DNA from: an uncultured Bacteroidota bacterium
GTDB taxonomy: Bacteria; Bacteroidota; Bacteroidia; Flavobacteriales; Flavobacteriaceae
Reading direction: 5' to 3'
NCBI GenBank assembly: GCA_913060705.1
Contig: CAJXTX010000009.1
Span: 1 to 43,599 of the forward strand
DNA length: 43,599 nt
The notes under the pieces were generated by a model that saw nothing but the letters and a program-made list of their open reading frames with translations, ran no database searches and was not told the origin of the DNA. The translations under genes were made by a program, and so were the position numbers. Shown in pieces: positions 8,054 to 17,903 of this stretch (position 1 is its first letter; every line of letters begins with the position of its first letter).

Positions 8054-10504
8054 ATGCAAGTAATTAAAAGAGACGGGCGCCATGAACCCGTAATGTTCGA
8101 CAAAATCACAACACGTATCCAAAAACTTTGTTACGGATTGAACGACCTCGTTGACCCCGTAAAAGTAGCGATGCGCGTGATTGACGGACTTTACGATGGA
8201 GTGACCACCTCAGAGCTAGACAATTTAGCCGCAGAGGTTGCGGCAACCATGACGACCACTCACCCAGATTTCGCGCAACTCGCTGCGCGAATCTCTGTAT
8301 CTAACTTGCATAAGAATACCAAGAAATCGTTCTCAGAAACGATGGCAGATCTCTATAACTACGTCAATCCTAGAACAGGAAAGAAGGGGCCGTTACTCTC
8401 GGATGAAGTACATGAGATCATACAAGCAAATGCCGAGCGATTAGACTCAACCATCATTTACGATCGTGATTTTGGATACGATTATTTTGGATTTAAAACC
8501 TTAGAGCGCTCTTACCTGCTTAAAATCAACGGTAAGATCGTAGAGCGTCCTCAGCACATGTTGATGCGTGTTTCTGTAGGAATCCATCCGACAGATCTCG
8601 ATGCGGCAGTTGAGACCTACGAACTCATGTCAAAGCGTTACTTTACGCATGCGACCCCAACCCTTTTCAATTCGGGAACACCAAAACCACAGATGTCATC
8701 GTGTTTCTTGCTCACCATGAAAGATGACAGTATTGACGGTATTTATGACACGCTGAAACAAACGGCAAAGATTTCTCAATCTGCCGGAGGAATCGGGTTG
8801 TCTATCCACAACGTTCGCGCCACCGGATCCTACATCTCTGGTACAAACGGTACGTCTAACGGAATCGTTCCAATGCTCCGTGTGTATAACGACACCGCAC
8901 GCTATGTCGACCAAGGAGGAGGAAAGAGAAAAGGGAGTTTTGCGATTTACCTAGAGCCGTGGCATGCAGATATTTACGACTTCTTAGACTTAAAAAAGAA
9001 CCACGGAAAAGAAGAGATGCGCGCACGCGATCTATTCTATGCCATGTGGATTCCTGACTTATTCATGAAACGCGTTGAGGCAAATGCCGAGTGGACGCTC
9101 ATGTGTCCAAACGAATGTCCGGGGCTTTTTGACAATCACAGTGAAGCCTTCGACGAACTCTACCTCAAATACGAGTCAGAAGGTCGTGGAAGAAAAACCG
9201 TAAAGGCAAGAGACCTCTGGGAGAAAATCTTAGAATCACAGATCGAAACCGGAACGCCTTACATGCTTTACAAAGATGCAGCGAACCGCAAGAGCAATCA
9301 GAAGAACCTCGGAACCATTCGCTCTTCAAACCTCTGTACAGAAATCTTGGAGTATACCTCTGAAGACGAAGTGGCGGTATGTAACCTAGCATCTATTGCA
9401 TTACCCATGTTCGTAAAAGACGGACAGTTCGACCACCAAGAACTCTTTGACGTTACCAAACGCGTAACGCGTAACCTCAACAAGGTAATCGATCGCAACT
9501 ACTATCCCGTGAAAGAGGCCGAAAACTCAAATATGAGACACCGTCCGGTTGGATTAGGGGTACAAGGCTTAGCAGACACCTTCATCATGATGCGTCTACC
9601 TTTCACCTCTGACGAAGCCAAGACGCTCAATCAAGAGATCTTCGAGACCCTCTATTTTGCTGCAGTAACTGCATCGATGGAGATGGCCAAAGAAGAAGGA
9701 CCTTACAGCAGTTACAAAGGATCTCCTATGTCAGAAGGGAAATTCCAATACGAGCTATGGGGAATCAAAGACGAAGACCTTTCAGGCCGTTGGGATTGGG
9801 AAGGACTTAGAAAACAAGTACTTAAAAACGGAGTGCGCAATTCGCTACTCGTAGCGCCAATGCCTACCGCTTCAACTTCTCAAATTTTAGGGAACAACGA
9901 ATGCTTCGAGCCGTACACTTCAAACCTCTATACCCGACGTGTGCTCTCTGGAGAATTCATCGTGGTAAACAAACACCTACTTCACGACCTTGTAGAGCGT
10001 GGATTGTGGAACGAGGCCATGAAGCAAGAATTGATGCGTGCAAACGGATCAGTACAACACATTGAAGGTATTCCTGAGGATCTGAAAGAACTTTACAAGA
10101 CGGCTTGGGAGCTCAGCATGAAAGATATTATCGACATGAGCCGTCAACGTGGATACTTCATCGATCAGTCTCAGTCACTGAACCTGTTCATGGAAAATGC
10201 AAACTTTAGCAAACTCACCTCTATGCACTTCTATGCGTGGAAGAGCGGGCTTAAAACAGGGATGTATTACCTCAGAACAAAAGCCGCGACCGATGCCATC
10301 AAGTTCACGCTCGATAACGCTAAGAAAAGTGCACCAGTAGAGGTAGCGGCCGAAGTAGCTGTGAAGAGCGCAAAGCAAGACGAAAAAAGCATTCGCGAAC
10401 AAGAGGTTGACATTCAGCCTATGAGCGAAGAAGAAATGAAAGCCCTAATCGCTAAGGCGAAAGAAGGTCAAGGGGATGACGATTGTTTGATGTGCGGATC
10501 TTAA
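8054..10504 (+). CDS. nrdA: Ribonucleoside-diphosphate reductase class Ia, large (catalytic) subunit
   Basis: 816 aa R1 protein. An N-terminal ATP-cone (about residues 1-90, starting [17 protein letters not shown]) gives overall activity control by ATP/dATP. Active-site residues are N426, C428 and E430 (SNLCTE); the substrate-reducing cysteine pair is C217 (MSSCFLL) and C443 (AVCNLAS). The radical-transfer tyrosines are Y738/Y739 (GMYYLRT), and the C-terminal shuttle pair is C811/C814 (CLMCGS). It is thus complete. The linker before the C-terminus is long and charged. Cotranscribed with nrdB; a strong hairpin terminator starts 38 nt after the stop codon. Confidence 0.97.
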   Translation: MQVIKRDGRHEPVMFDKITTRIQKLCYGLNDLVDPVKVAMRVIDGLYDGVTTSELDNLAAEVAATMTTTHPDFAQLAARISVSNLHKNTKKSFSETMADLYNYVNPRTGKKGPLLSDEVHEIIQANAERLDSTIIYDRDFGYDYFGFKTLERSYLLKINGKIVERPQHMLMRVSVGIHPTDLDAAVETYELMSKRYFTHATPTLFNSGTPKPQMSSCFLLTMKDDSIDGIYDTLKQTAKISQSAGGIGLSIHNVRATGSYISGTNGTSNGIVPMLRVYNDTARYVDQGGGKRKGSFAIYLEPWHADIYDFLDLKKNHGKEEMRARDLFYAMWIPDLFMKRVEANAEWTLMCPNECPGLFDNHSEAFDELYLKYESEGRGRKTVKARDLWEKILESQIETGTPYMLYKDAANRKSNQKNLGTIRSSNLCTEILEYTSEDEVAVCNLASIALPMFVKDGQFDHQELFDVTKRVTRNLNKVIDRNYYPVKEAENSNMRHRPVGLGVQGLADTFIMMRLPFTSDEAKTLNQEIFETLYFAAVTASMEMAKEEGPYSSYKGSPMSEGKFQYELWGIKDEDLSGRWDWEGLRKQVLKNGVRNSLLVAPMPTASTSQILGNNECFEPYTSNLYTRRVLSGEFIVVNKHLLHDLVERGLWNEAMKQELMRANGSVQHIEGIPEDLKELYKTAWELSMKDIIDMSRQRGYFIDQSQSLNLFMENANFSKLTSMHFYAWKSGLKTGMYYLRTKAATDAIKFTLDNAKKSAPVEVAAEVAVKSAKQDEKSIREQEVDIQPMSEEEMKALIAKAKEGQGDDDCLMCGS

Positions 10505-10541
10505 CGAGTACGTAATAGATCTGCAGGACTAACCTCCAAAC

Positions 10542-10571
10542 AAAAAACCCCGCCAATGGCGGGGTTTTTTT
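10542..10571. terminator. Rho-independent terminator after nrdA (bidirectional)
   Basis: Perfect stem CCCCGCC / GGCGGGG with loop AAT, flanked by an A-run on the left and a T-run on the right. It can end nrdBA transcription on the plus strand and the gluconate-dehydrogenase-like operon on the minus strand. Confidence 0.93.
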
Positions 10572-10590
10572 ATATCCACACTCTAAAAGC

Positions 10591-11166
10591 TTATTCAGCC
10601 CAGGCGACTCCACCGGTAAGGGTGTCTAGATCGTCACAAGGAATGTACTCACCAGGAACTGGTAAGTAAGCAAGAACGTTTTCTCCTACATATTCAGAGC
10701 TCTTATAGGCATCTATTACCATACCTCTGAATTGACCAGCAAAACCGTATGCTTCAGCATCTATCGCATCAGTGCGCTCTCCGTAAAGGGCCTGATAAGC
10801 CTCATCAATTTGAGCTTCACTTACGCTTGCTAAAGAAGAGGCACCTGAAATCGAGAGGATCGCAGCAGTGAACGCATCGAATCCTTTTCTTACACGTGCT
10901 TTTGCCTCTTCATTGTAGGTTTCAGCAATAAGCTTATCCATAAACACATGCACGTTCACTTCAGAAGCAGACGGCGTATCTGTTTTAGGAAGCAATACAT
11001 CGACTGCTTTTGTCAAGAATGAACCTTCCTCTGCAGTAAAATAGGCAGGGGTCCAGCTTGCTGTATCGACTGAACCACAGCTTTCTAGTATTGAAAGTAC
11101 TGTGGGGGTGGCTACGGCAAATCCGAAGGCCTTTCCGATATTCTTAAGGGCTATTCTTCTTTCCAT
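10591..11166 (-). CDS. Gluconate 2-dehydrogenase subunit 3 family protein (small subunit of GMC dehydrogenase)
   Basis: 191 aa. The N-terminus MERRIALKNIGKAFGFAVA carries an arginine pair and a hydrophobic stretch resembling a Tat signal, with a possible lipidated cysteine later (SILESC). The mature part matches the gluconate 2-dehydrogenase subunit 3 family, small proteins that escort a flavin GMC subunit across the membrane. Its ATG overlaps the GMC stop codon by one base (TAATG), so the two subunits are translated together. Inference: the folded FAD-loaded GMC partner, which has no signal of its own, is exported by hitchhiking on this subunit. Confidence 0.85.
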   Translation of the reverse strand: MERRIALKNIGKAFGFAVATPTVLSILESCGSVDTASWTPAYFTAEEGSFLTKAVDVLLPKTDTPSASEVNVHVFMDKLIAETYNEEAKARVRKGFDAFTAAILSISGASSLASVSEAQIDEAYQALYGERTDAIDAEAYGFAGQFRGMVIDAYKSSEYVGENVLAYLPVPGEYIPCDDLDTLTGGVAWAE

Positions 11167-12884
11167 TATATATTTCCGTTTTTAAGTTCAGAAACCGCAT
11201 GGTTAGCGGCGCGTGCAGTAAATGCCATATACGTTAGCGATGGGTTCACACAGGCAGCAGATGCCATGAATGATCCGTCTGTTACATATACGTTTTTACA
11301 AGCGTGAACTTGGTTATGACCATTGAGTACAGAAGTCTTAGGATCACGACCCATACGTGCCGTACCCATCTCGTGGATTCCTAGACCTAAGGCATAAGGA
11401 CGATCGTAAGGAGTAATGTTCTTGGCTCCAGCAACCTCAAGCATTTTAACGGCCTGATCTTGCATGTCTTTACGCATCGCATATTCGTTCTCACCAATTT
11501 CAGCATTGAATCGTGCGGTTGGAAGTCCCCACTGATCTAAGTTGTCGTAATCGAGAACGAAACGGTTATCTTCATTCGGAAGAACTTCACCAAAGGCTAA
11601 GAAGTTCGCGGTCCATTTACCTGGATCGAGAATGGCATCTTTCAATTGAGAACCGTACTTGGCCTCAGCCACTAATTCAGAGATGTCACCGCGACCTCCA
11701 CCACCTTGGTAGCCGTATCCGCGCTTAAACTCTTTCATATTTGTGTTTCCACCAATATTTCTGAAACGCGGAACGTACCATCCGTTTGGACGTCTTCCTT
11801 TATAATATTTGTCTTCATACCCTTCAAAAGTTCCAGCCGCTCCTACTAAGAAGTGGTGGTCCATGATGTTTCTACCGAGCTGACCTGAATCGTTACCCAA
11901 TCCGTTCGGGAAACGGTCAGAACGCGAATTCATCAAGATTGAAGTAGATCCGATCGCAGAGGCACATAAGAAAATCACTTTCGCCTTGAACACGAATTCT
12001 TCTTTCGTTTCAGCGTCGATCACCTTCACGCCAGTTGCTTTCTGAGTATCTGCATCGTAAATCACCTCGCTTACAATAGAGTCAGCACGAAGGGTTAGAT
12101 TCCCTGTGCGCTCAGCTACTGGAAGCGTAGACGAAAGACTGCTGAAGTAGGCGCCAAAAGGACATCCTCTCACACAGCGGTTACGGTATTGGCAACGGAT
12201 ACGTCCGTCTCCATCAAATTTCTTATCACTTGTGATGTGAGCCACACGACCTGAAGTCACCACGCGATCTTCGAAGGCAGCTTCAACGCGCTCGCGAACA
12301 TCTTGCTCTACACAGTTCAATGGCATTGCAGGCTCAAATTCACTGTCAGGAAGTTGTGGCAGGTTAAGAGCCTCACCCGAAACACTGATAAACTTCTCTA
12401 CCTTAGAATACCAAGGCGCGATATCTTTGTAACGCACTGGCCAATCTACCCCGATACCTTCGCGGCCATTGGCCTCGAAATCGATATCACTGTGGCGGTA
12501 TACCTGGCGTCCCCACATAATTGAACGTCCACCCACGTGGTATCCACGCATCCAGTCAAAACGCTTGTCTTCACTATATGGGTGTTTAATATCATCAACA
12601 AACCAATGCGAACTCGCATACCCAGTAGTATAACCTGTGCGCGCTTGCTTTTGTTGACGCTCTTGACTCTCTAGGGTTGGTCGTCCCCCATTCGGCATGT
12701 CCCATTTGTCTAGGTTAGCCGTTGGATAGTCTTCGCGGTGCTTCTTCATTGGTCCGCGCTCAAGCACAAGGGTCTTCAAACCATTCTCGCACAACTCTTT
12801 AGCAGCCCAGCCTCCGCTGATACCAGAGCCGACCACTATCGCGTCGTACGATTCTTGCTCTTCATTGAAATAAAATTTGCTCAT
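11166..12884 (-). CDS. GMC family FAD-dependent oxidoreductase (probable glucoside/sugar 3-dehydrogenase)
   Basis: 572 aa. The FAD-binding GxGxxG is at residues 19-24 (GSGISG), followed by a beta strand ending LVLERG. The C-terminal catalytic part has H504 in GIHEMGTARMG and the NPSLTYMAFTARAA segment typical of GMC enzymes. A cysteine-rich patch (CQYRNRCVRGCPFG) lies mid-protein. No signal peptide. Pairing with a subunit-3 protein is the pattern of periplasmic sugar/polyol dehydrogenases, including FAD-dependent glucoside 3-dehydrogenases. Placement next to a 3-keto-disaccharide hydrolase gene favours oxidation at C3 of a sugar. No cytochrome c subunit is encoded nearby, so the electron acceptor is unknown. 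Confidence 0.88.
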   Translation of the reverse strand: MSKFYFNEEQESYDAIVVGSGISGGWAAKELCENGLKTLVLERGPMKKHREDYPTANLDKWDMPNGGRPTLESQERQQKQARTGYTTGYASSHWFVDDIKHPYSEDKRFDWMRGYHVGGRSIMWGRQVYRHSDIDFEANGREGIGVDWPVRYKDIAPWYSKVEKFISVSGEALNLPQLPDSEFEPAMPLNCVEQDVRERVEAAFEDRVVTSGRVAHITSDKKFDGDGRIRCQYRNRCVRGCPFGAYFSSLSSTLPVAERTGNLTLRADSIVSEVIYDADTQKATGVKVIDAETKEEFVFKAKVIFLCASAIGSTSILMNSRSDRFPNGLGNDSGQLGRNIMDHHFLVGAAGTFEGYEDKYYKGRRPNGWYVPRFRNIGGNTNMKEFKRGYGYQGGGGRGDISELVAEAKYGSQLKDAILDPGKWTANFLAFGEVLPNEDNRFVLDYDNLDQWGLPTARFNAEIGENEYAMRKDMQDQAVKMLEVAGAKNITPYDRPYALGLGIHEMGTARMGRDPKTSVLNGHNQVHACKNVYVTDGSFMASAACVNPSLTYMAFTARAANHAVSELKNGNI

Positions 12885-13022
12885 TGTTTTTCAATAGTTT
12901 AGTTGCCCCAATTTATAGAAAGCAGCCTAATTTTTCTACATTTAGTTCGCTTTACTTGAAAATTTAACGATTTAACCGCAAAATTTTTAGCATTTTACAT
13001 TCTTGTATGAAAATCTAACCTT

Positions 13023-14249
13023 ATGAAAACTACAACTCGAATTCAACTCTCGTTTATGATGTTCCTCGAATTCTTTATTTGGGGAGGATGGTTTGTCACC
13101 ATGGGAATCTTTTTACCTAGTACACTAAACGCGAGTGGTGCCGAAAGCGCATTAGCCTACTCTACGCAATCTTGGGGAGCCATCATCGCGCCCTTTATCA
13201 TTGGTCTCATCGCTGACCGTTACTTCAACGCCGAGCGCATTTTGGGAGTATTGCACCTCTTAGGAGCTGTACTTATGTATCAAATGGCCACCGCTGAAAA
13301 CTTTGCGGTCTTCTATCCTTATGTATTAGGCTACATGATCGCGTATATGCCTACGCTGGCACTGGTAAATTCGGTTTCTTTTAATCAAATGACCAACCCC
13401 GCAACTGAATTCTCACCGATTCGAGTATTCGGAACGATCGGATGGATCATCGCAGGTTTATCGATCAGCTATATTTTCAAATGGGATGCACCGGATGCCG
13501 TAGCCAATGGTGCACTTCGAAACACCTTTTTAATGACAGGGGTGGCTTCACTTATTCTAGGAATATTCAGCTTTACCCTTCCTAAGACACCACCAAAAGG
13601 CAAGCAAGAAGGAGTTACCGTTAGTGGGATCCTCGGTCTTGATGCCCTCAAACTTTTAAAGGATCGTAACTTCTTAGTGTTCTTTGTTTCTTCGGTTCTG
13701 ATCTGTATTCCGTTGGCGTTCTATTACCAGCATGCGGCTCAGTTTTTAGGTGAGATATCGGTAGAAAATCCAGCCGGAAAAATGACTATTGGTCAGATCT
13801 CTGAGGTACTCTTCATGTTGTTACTTCCGGTCTTTTTCACGCGCTTTGGATTCAAGAAAACCATCTTAGTCGGAATGCTCGCGTGGACGATTCGCTATTT
13901 CTTATTCTCAATCGGAGACGCTGGTTCAGGAGTCTATCTACTCTTGATCGGTATTGCCCTTCACGGAATTTGTTATGACTTCTTCTTTGTTTCGGGTCAG
14001 ATTTATACCGATTCAAAGGCTGGAGACAGCGTTAAAAGTGCGGCTCAAGGACTCATTACCTTGGCAACTTACGGGGTAGGTATGCTCATTGGTTTTGCGA
14101 TCGCCGGACAGATTACTGACGCTTACGCCCTTGCAGATGGAGGACACGATTGGAAACAAATCTGGACCTTCCCAGCCTTATTTGCCATTGGGGTTTTTGC
14201 TCTTTTTGCAATATTTTTCAAGAAAGAAAAAGTAGCCTATAAATCATAA
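13023..14249 (+). CDS. MFS transporter, nucleoside:H+ symporter (NupG-like) family
   Basis: 408 aa, very hydrophobic, about 12 membrane helices. The N-terminus (RIQLSFMMFLEFFIWGGWFVTMG) and the YFNAERILG loop match the NupG/XapB-like branch annotated as nucleoside permeases. In Bacteroidota such permeases are common inside sugar-catabolic clusters. Here the gene leads a four-gene operon with Gfo/Idh, TIM-barrel and keto-disaccharide-hydrolase genes, so a sugar or keto-sugar is a more likely cargo than a nucleoside; this is inference from context. It is divergent from the GMC gene across 138 bp in which I see no exact -7 box. Confidence 0.83.
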   Translation: MKTTTRIQLSFMMFLEFFIWGGWFVTMGIFLPSTLNASGAESALAYSTQSWGAIIAPFIIGLIADRYFNAERILGVLHLLGAVLMYQMATAENFAVFYPYVLGYMIAYMPTLALVNSVSFNQMTNPATEFSPIRVFGTIGWIIAGLSISYIFKWDAPDAVANGALRNTFLMTGVASLILGIFSFTLPKTPPKGKQEGVTVSGILGLDALKLLKDRNFLVFFVSSVLICIPLAFYYQHAAQFLGEISVENPAGKMTIGQISEVLFMLLLPVFFTRFGFKKTILVGMLAWTIRYFLFSIGDAGSGVYLLLIGIALHGICYDFFFVSGQIYTDSKAGDSVKSAAQGLITLATYGVGMLIGFAIAGQITDAYALADGGHDWKQIWTFPALFAIGVFALFAIFFKKEKVAYKS

Positions 14250-14255
14250 AACACT

Positions 14256-15398
14256 ATGCCGAAAAAAATCAGACTAGGAATACTAGGAGGAGGGGGTGAT
14301 TCACTTATTGGAATTGTCCATAGAATCGCCTCATTTATGAATGACAACTACAGTATTGTCGGAGGGGTATTTAATCCAGATCCAGCGATCAGTGTTGAAT
14401 TTGCCAAGGAGATTGATATTCCTACCAACCGTATCTACGCTACCGTAGAAGAATTGGTTGAAAAAGAAAACGCCCTTCCTGAAAACGAGCGTATGCAAGT
14501 CATTAGCGTTTTGACGCCAAACTTCTTGCACTTCCCGATGGCCAAAGCCCTTCTAGAAGGCGGATTCAACGTCATCTGTGAGAAACCGATGACTACCACC
14601 TACGAAGAGGCCAAAATCTTAGCCGAACTTCAGAAAAAAAGTGGCGCCGTCTTCGCCTTGACACATACCTATACGGGTTACCCTATGGTTCGTCAAATGC
14701 GTGAGATGATTCGCTCAGGGGCTATTGGCGCCGTGCACAAGGTAGACGCACAATACTATCAAGGATGGATCAATCCGCTCATTCACGATGAAAAAAGCCG
14801 AAAGGCAACCTGGCGCTTAGACCCCGAGAAATCAGGAATAAGCTGCTGTATCGGTGATATCGGTGTGCACGCATTCAACCTACTGGAGTACACCTGCGGT
14901 TTAGAGGTTAAGGAGCTTTTAAGCGACTTCAACTACCTCTACGACGATAATGTGATGGATGTTGACGGTACCGTACTCGTTCGCATGGACAAACACGTCA
15001 AAGGTGTAATCCGAGCAAGCCAAATCGCTACTGCTGAAGAAAACAATATCAGCATTGCGGTATACGGAAGAAAGGGTGGCCTCAAATGGGAGCAAGAAAA
15101 TCCAAACTACCTCTATCTGATCGAAGAAGGTAAGCCCCTTCAGGTTCTTAAGCCCGGACACGACTATAACAGTGATATGGCCAAGGACGCGACCAAACTC
15201 CCTCCAGGACATCCAGAAGGAATTTTTGACGCTATGGCCAATATCTACCTTGGTGTTGCAAAAGCGATCCGAGGAGAAAAAATTCATGAAGGCGAATACC
15301 CTACCGTGAGGGACGGAGTACGTGGAATGAACTTTATTGAAGCCACCGTTGATTCGAATAAAAGAGGAAATGTTTGGGTAACCCTAAATAACGATTAA
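14256..15398 (+). CDS. Gfo/Idh/MocA family NAD(P)-dependent oxidoreductase
   Basis: 380 aa. N-terminal Rossmann motif ILGGGGDSLIG (residues 9-19), catalytic lysine K110 in the CEKP motif, and D199/H203 in GDIGVHAFNL at the catalytic site. A C-terminal alpha/beta domain follows. The family oxidises or reduces hydroxyl/keto groups of sugars and inositols. Six bases separate it from the permease and five from the isomerase, so it belongs to one operon. Inference: it reduces a 3-keto sugar back to a normal sugar, or performs the converse reaction, in the cytoplasm after uptake. Confidence 0.9.
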   Translation: MPKKIRLGILGGGGDSLIGIVHRIASFMNDNYSIVGGVFNPDPAISVEFAKEIDIPTNRIYATVEELVEKENALPENERMQVISVLTPNFLHFPMAKALLEGGFNVICEKPMTTTYEEAKILAELQKKSGAVFALTHTYTGYPMVRQMREMIRSGAIGAVHKVDAQYYQGWINPLIHDEKSRKATWRLDPEKSGISCCIGDIGVHAFNLLEYTCGLEVKELLSDFNYLYDDNVMDVDGTVLVRMDKHVKGVIRASQIATAEENNISIAVYGRKGGLKWEQENPNYLYLIEEGKPLQVLKPGHDYNSDMAKDATKLPPGHPEGIFDAMANIYLGVAKAIRGEKIHEGEYPTVRDGVRGMNFIEATVDSNKRGNVWVTLNND

Positions 15399-15403
15399 GA
15401 CGT

Positions 15404-16456
15404 ATGAAGACGATAAAAGGACCTGCTGTATTTCTCGCCCAATTTGTAGACGCTAAAGCTCCGTTTAACACCCTTGAAGGAATGTGTAAATGGGCCGCTG
15501 ACTTGGGCTACAAAGGAATTCAGATTCCAACGTGGGAACACTTTCTAATTGACCTAGATAAGGCTGCTGAAAGCCAAACCTATTGCGACGAACTCAAAGG
15601 AACGATTAACAGTTACGGGTTAGAAATCACCGAATTATCTACCCACCTTCAAGGTCAATTGGTGGCGGTGCATCCGGCCTATGATATCATGTTTGACAAC
15701 TTCGCACCTGATGCGGTGAAGAACAATCCGAAGGCACGTACTGAGTGGGCTATAGATACCGTGAAAAAAGCAGCCACAGCCAGCAGAAGGCTTGGACTTA
15801 AGACCCATGCCACTTTTTCTGGGGCACTGCTTTGGCATACTGCCCACCCTTGGCCACAACGCCCAAAAGGATTGGTTGAAATGGGATTTGAAGAGCTCGC
15901 GAATCGCTGGCTCCCTATTTTGAATCACTTCGACGAAGAGGGCGTAGATGTGTGCTACGAGGTACACCCAGGAGAGGATATCCACGATGGAGACACTTTT
16001 GAACGCTTTCTTGAAGCAACGGGTAACCACAAGCGTGTCAATATTCTATATGATCCAAGCCACTTTGTGCTTCAGCAACTCGATTATATAGAATACATCG
16101 ATCACTACCACGAATTCATTAAAGCTTTTCACGTAAAAGATTCAGAATTCAATCCGACCGGAAAGAAAGGTACTTTCGGCGGATACAACGATTGGGGTGA
16201 TCGCGCAGGTCGTTACCGCTCTCCTGGTGACGGACAGGTAGACTTCTCAACCATCTTCTCAAAACTCACCCAGTACGGCTGTGACGTTTGGGCAGTGATG
16301 GAGTGGGAATGCTGCATAAAAAGTCCAGAACAAGGGGCCCGAGAAGGTGCTGAATTTATTGCCTCTCATATTATCGAAGCCACTGAGAAAACGTTTGACG
16401 ATTTCGCAGGTGGTGCTGTAGACAAACAACAACTCAAGAACATTTTAGGATTATGA
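15404..16456 (+). CDS. Sugar phosphate isomerase/epimerase family TIM-barrel protein
   Basis: 350 aa xylose-isomerase-like (AP endonuclease 2 fold) TIM barrel. The metal ligands E186 (YEVHPGE), D217 (YDPSH), H243 (FHVKD) and E300 (MEWEC) form the usual E-D-H-E set at the barrel mouth, so it should be an active Mn/Zn isomerase or epimerase. No signal peptide, hence cytoplasmic. The next gene starts inside its stop codon (ATGA). The combination with a Gfo/Idh oxidoreductase and an ex-DUF1080 hydrolase is the combination I recall from the Bacteroides glycoside C3-oxidation pathway, where a member of this family acts on a 3-keto sugar. The precise substrate is not shown by sequence. Confidence 0.87.
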   Translation: MKTIKGPAVFLAQFVDAKAPFNTLEGMCKWAADLGYKGIQIPTWEHFLIDLDKAAESQTYCDELKGTINSYGLEITELSTHLQGQLVAVHPAYDIMFDNFAPDAVKNNPKARTEWAIDTVKKAATASRRLGLKTHATFSGALLWHTAHPWPQRPKGLVEMGFEELANRWLPILNHFDEEGVDVCYEVHPGEDIHDGDTFERFLEATGNHKRVNILYDPSHFVLQQLDYIEYIDHYHEFIKAFHVKDSEFNPTGKKGTFGGYNDWGDRAGRYRSPGDGQVDFSTIFSKLTQYGCDVWAVMEWECCIKSPEQGAREGAEFIASHIIEATEKTFDDFAGGAVDKQQLKNILGL

Positions 16457-17883
16457 AATTCAATTACGGATTAACCCTGTTCGGTTCTGCCTTACTTTTC
16501 GTAGGCTGTGCGCAAAATGGCACATCGAATCAGGCACAAACTGCCACCGAACCCGAATGGGAGGTGCTTTTCGATGGAACTTCGCTTGATAAATGGCAAA
16601 GCTATAATGGCGGAGAGGTGACCGATGCCTGGAAGATTGAAGACGGTGCAATGGTCTTTTATCCGCCAGAAACTACTGGAGGATGGCGTAAAAGTCAAAA
16701 CATTGTGACCAAAGAATATTTTCACAGTTTCGAGCTTGAACTCGAATGGAAGGTAGCTGAAGGAGCAAACAGCGGCGTATTTTATGGAGTCGTAGAAGAC
16801 GAGCGCCTGGGTGAACCGTATCTAACAGGTCCCGAGATCCAAGTATTAGACAACGAGCGTCATCCAGATGCAAAAAACGGCGAAACCCATCAGGCCGGAG
16901 CCCTTTATGACATGGTTGCACCAAGTGCAGACGTATCAAAGCCTGCTGGAGAATGGAACAGCTTTTCGATTCTTGTCGATCATTTCAGCAATATGGGTCA
17001 TGTGGTAATGAACGGTGAGAAGGTGGTTGAATTCCCAGTACACGGAGCCGCTTGGGACGAGATGGTCGCTCAATCAAAATTCGCAAACTGGGATGCTTTT
17101 GGTATCTACCGCACCGGTAAAATTGGATTACAAGATCACGGCGACCAAGTGTCGTTTAGAAATATCCGCGTGCGTCGCATCGCAAAACCTGAATTGACAG
17201 AAGAACCAACGGATCCCAAAGACACCGAGGTGTACGAGCCTTTCGTAGAAAAGGTAACGCCAGGGGCTGGTCATGGAGCGCCTAGTGACGCCATTGTGTT
17301 ATTCGACGGCACAAGCCTCGACCAATGGGAAAGTGTTGATGGCGGCGCGGCTGCATGGACGCTTAATGAAGACGGTAGCATGACTGTTGCCGACAAGACA
17401 GGTGACATCCGTACCAAAGAATCATTCGGGGACATGCAACTGCACATCGAGTGGCGTTCACCCGCTGAGATCAAAGGAAAAAATCAATCCCGAGCCAATA
17501 GCGGAATTTTTCTGCAAGAACTGTATGAAATTCAGGTGCTCGATAATAACGACAACCCCACCTATGTAAACGGCCAAGTCGGCTCAATTTATAAGCAGCA
17601 TGTCCCCTTAGTAATGGCCTCTGCTCCAACAGGTGAGTGGAATAGTTTTGACGCTATTTACCATGCTCCTGTTTTCAACGAAGCAGGTGAAAAAGTGCAA
17701 TCAGGAACCTTAACACTGATGCACAATGGCATTTTAATTCACGATCATATCGAGATTAAAGGAACCACCCCGTACATCGGTTGGCCTAAAAATGAAGCGC
17801 ATGGTGAAGCACCGTTACGACTTCAAGATCACAGAGACAACTCTGGGGTGAGTTACCGAAATATCTGGGTGCGCAGACTCTAA
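16453..17883 (+). CDS. Lipoprotein with two 3-keto-disaccharide hydrolase (ex-DUF1080) domains
   Basis: 476 aa. MKFNYGLTLFGSALLFVGC is a lipoprotein signal with lipidated C19, placing it in the envelope. Two tandem concanavalin-like domains follow, about residues 33-247 and 280-476. Each opens with a VLFDGTSLD-W motif, has NSG(V/I)F, the core QVLDN, a GEWNSF segment, and ends with LQDH ... FRNI/YRNI-WVRR or RVRR. Pfam PF06439 (3keto-disac_hyd) covers such domains; characterised members cleave 3-keto glycosides. Both copies look intact but they differ around the core (one has AGALYDM, the other VGSIYKQ), so they may cleave different linkages. Last gene of the permease operon (ATGA overlap). 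Many relatives have one domain only. Confidence 0.88.
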   Translation: MKFNYGLTLFGSALLFVGCAQNGTSNQAQTATEPEWEVLFDGTSLDKWQSYNGGEVTDAWKIEDGAMVFYPPETTGGWRKSQNIVTKEYFHSFELELEWKVAEGANSGVFYGVVEDERLGEPYLTGPEIQVLDNERHPDAKNGETHQAGALYDMVAPSADVSKPAGEWNSFSILVDHFSNMGHVVMNGEKVVEFPVHGAAWDEMVAQSKFANWDAFGIYRTGKIGLQDHGDQVSFRNIRVRRIAKPELTEEPTDPKDTEVYEPFVEKVTPGAGHGAPSDAIVLFDGTSLDQWESVDGGAAAWTLNEDGSMTVADKTGDIRTKESFGDMQLHIEWRSPAEIKGKNQSRANSGIFLQELYEIQVLDNNDNPTYVNGQVGSIYKQHVPLVMASAPTGEWNSFDAIYHAPVFNEAGEKVQSGTLTLMHNGILIHDHIEIKGTTPYIGWPKNEAHGEAPLRLQDHRDNSGVSYRNIWVRRL

Positions 17884-17903
17884 TTCGAGAGCAAACGTTT
17901 TGC

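Noticed and set aside
15635-16030. 131-codon open frame antisense to the TIM-barrel isomerase gene
   Set aside because: No domain, no promoter box, fully inside a conserved gene.
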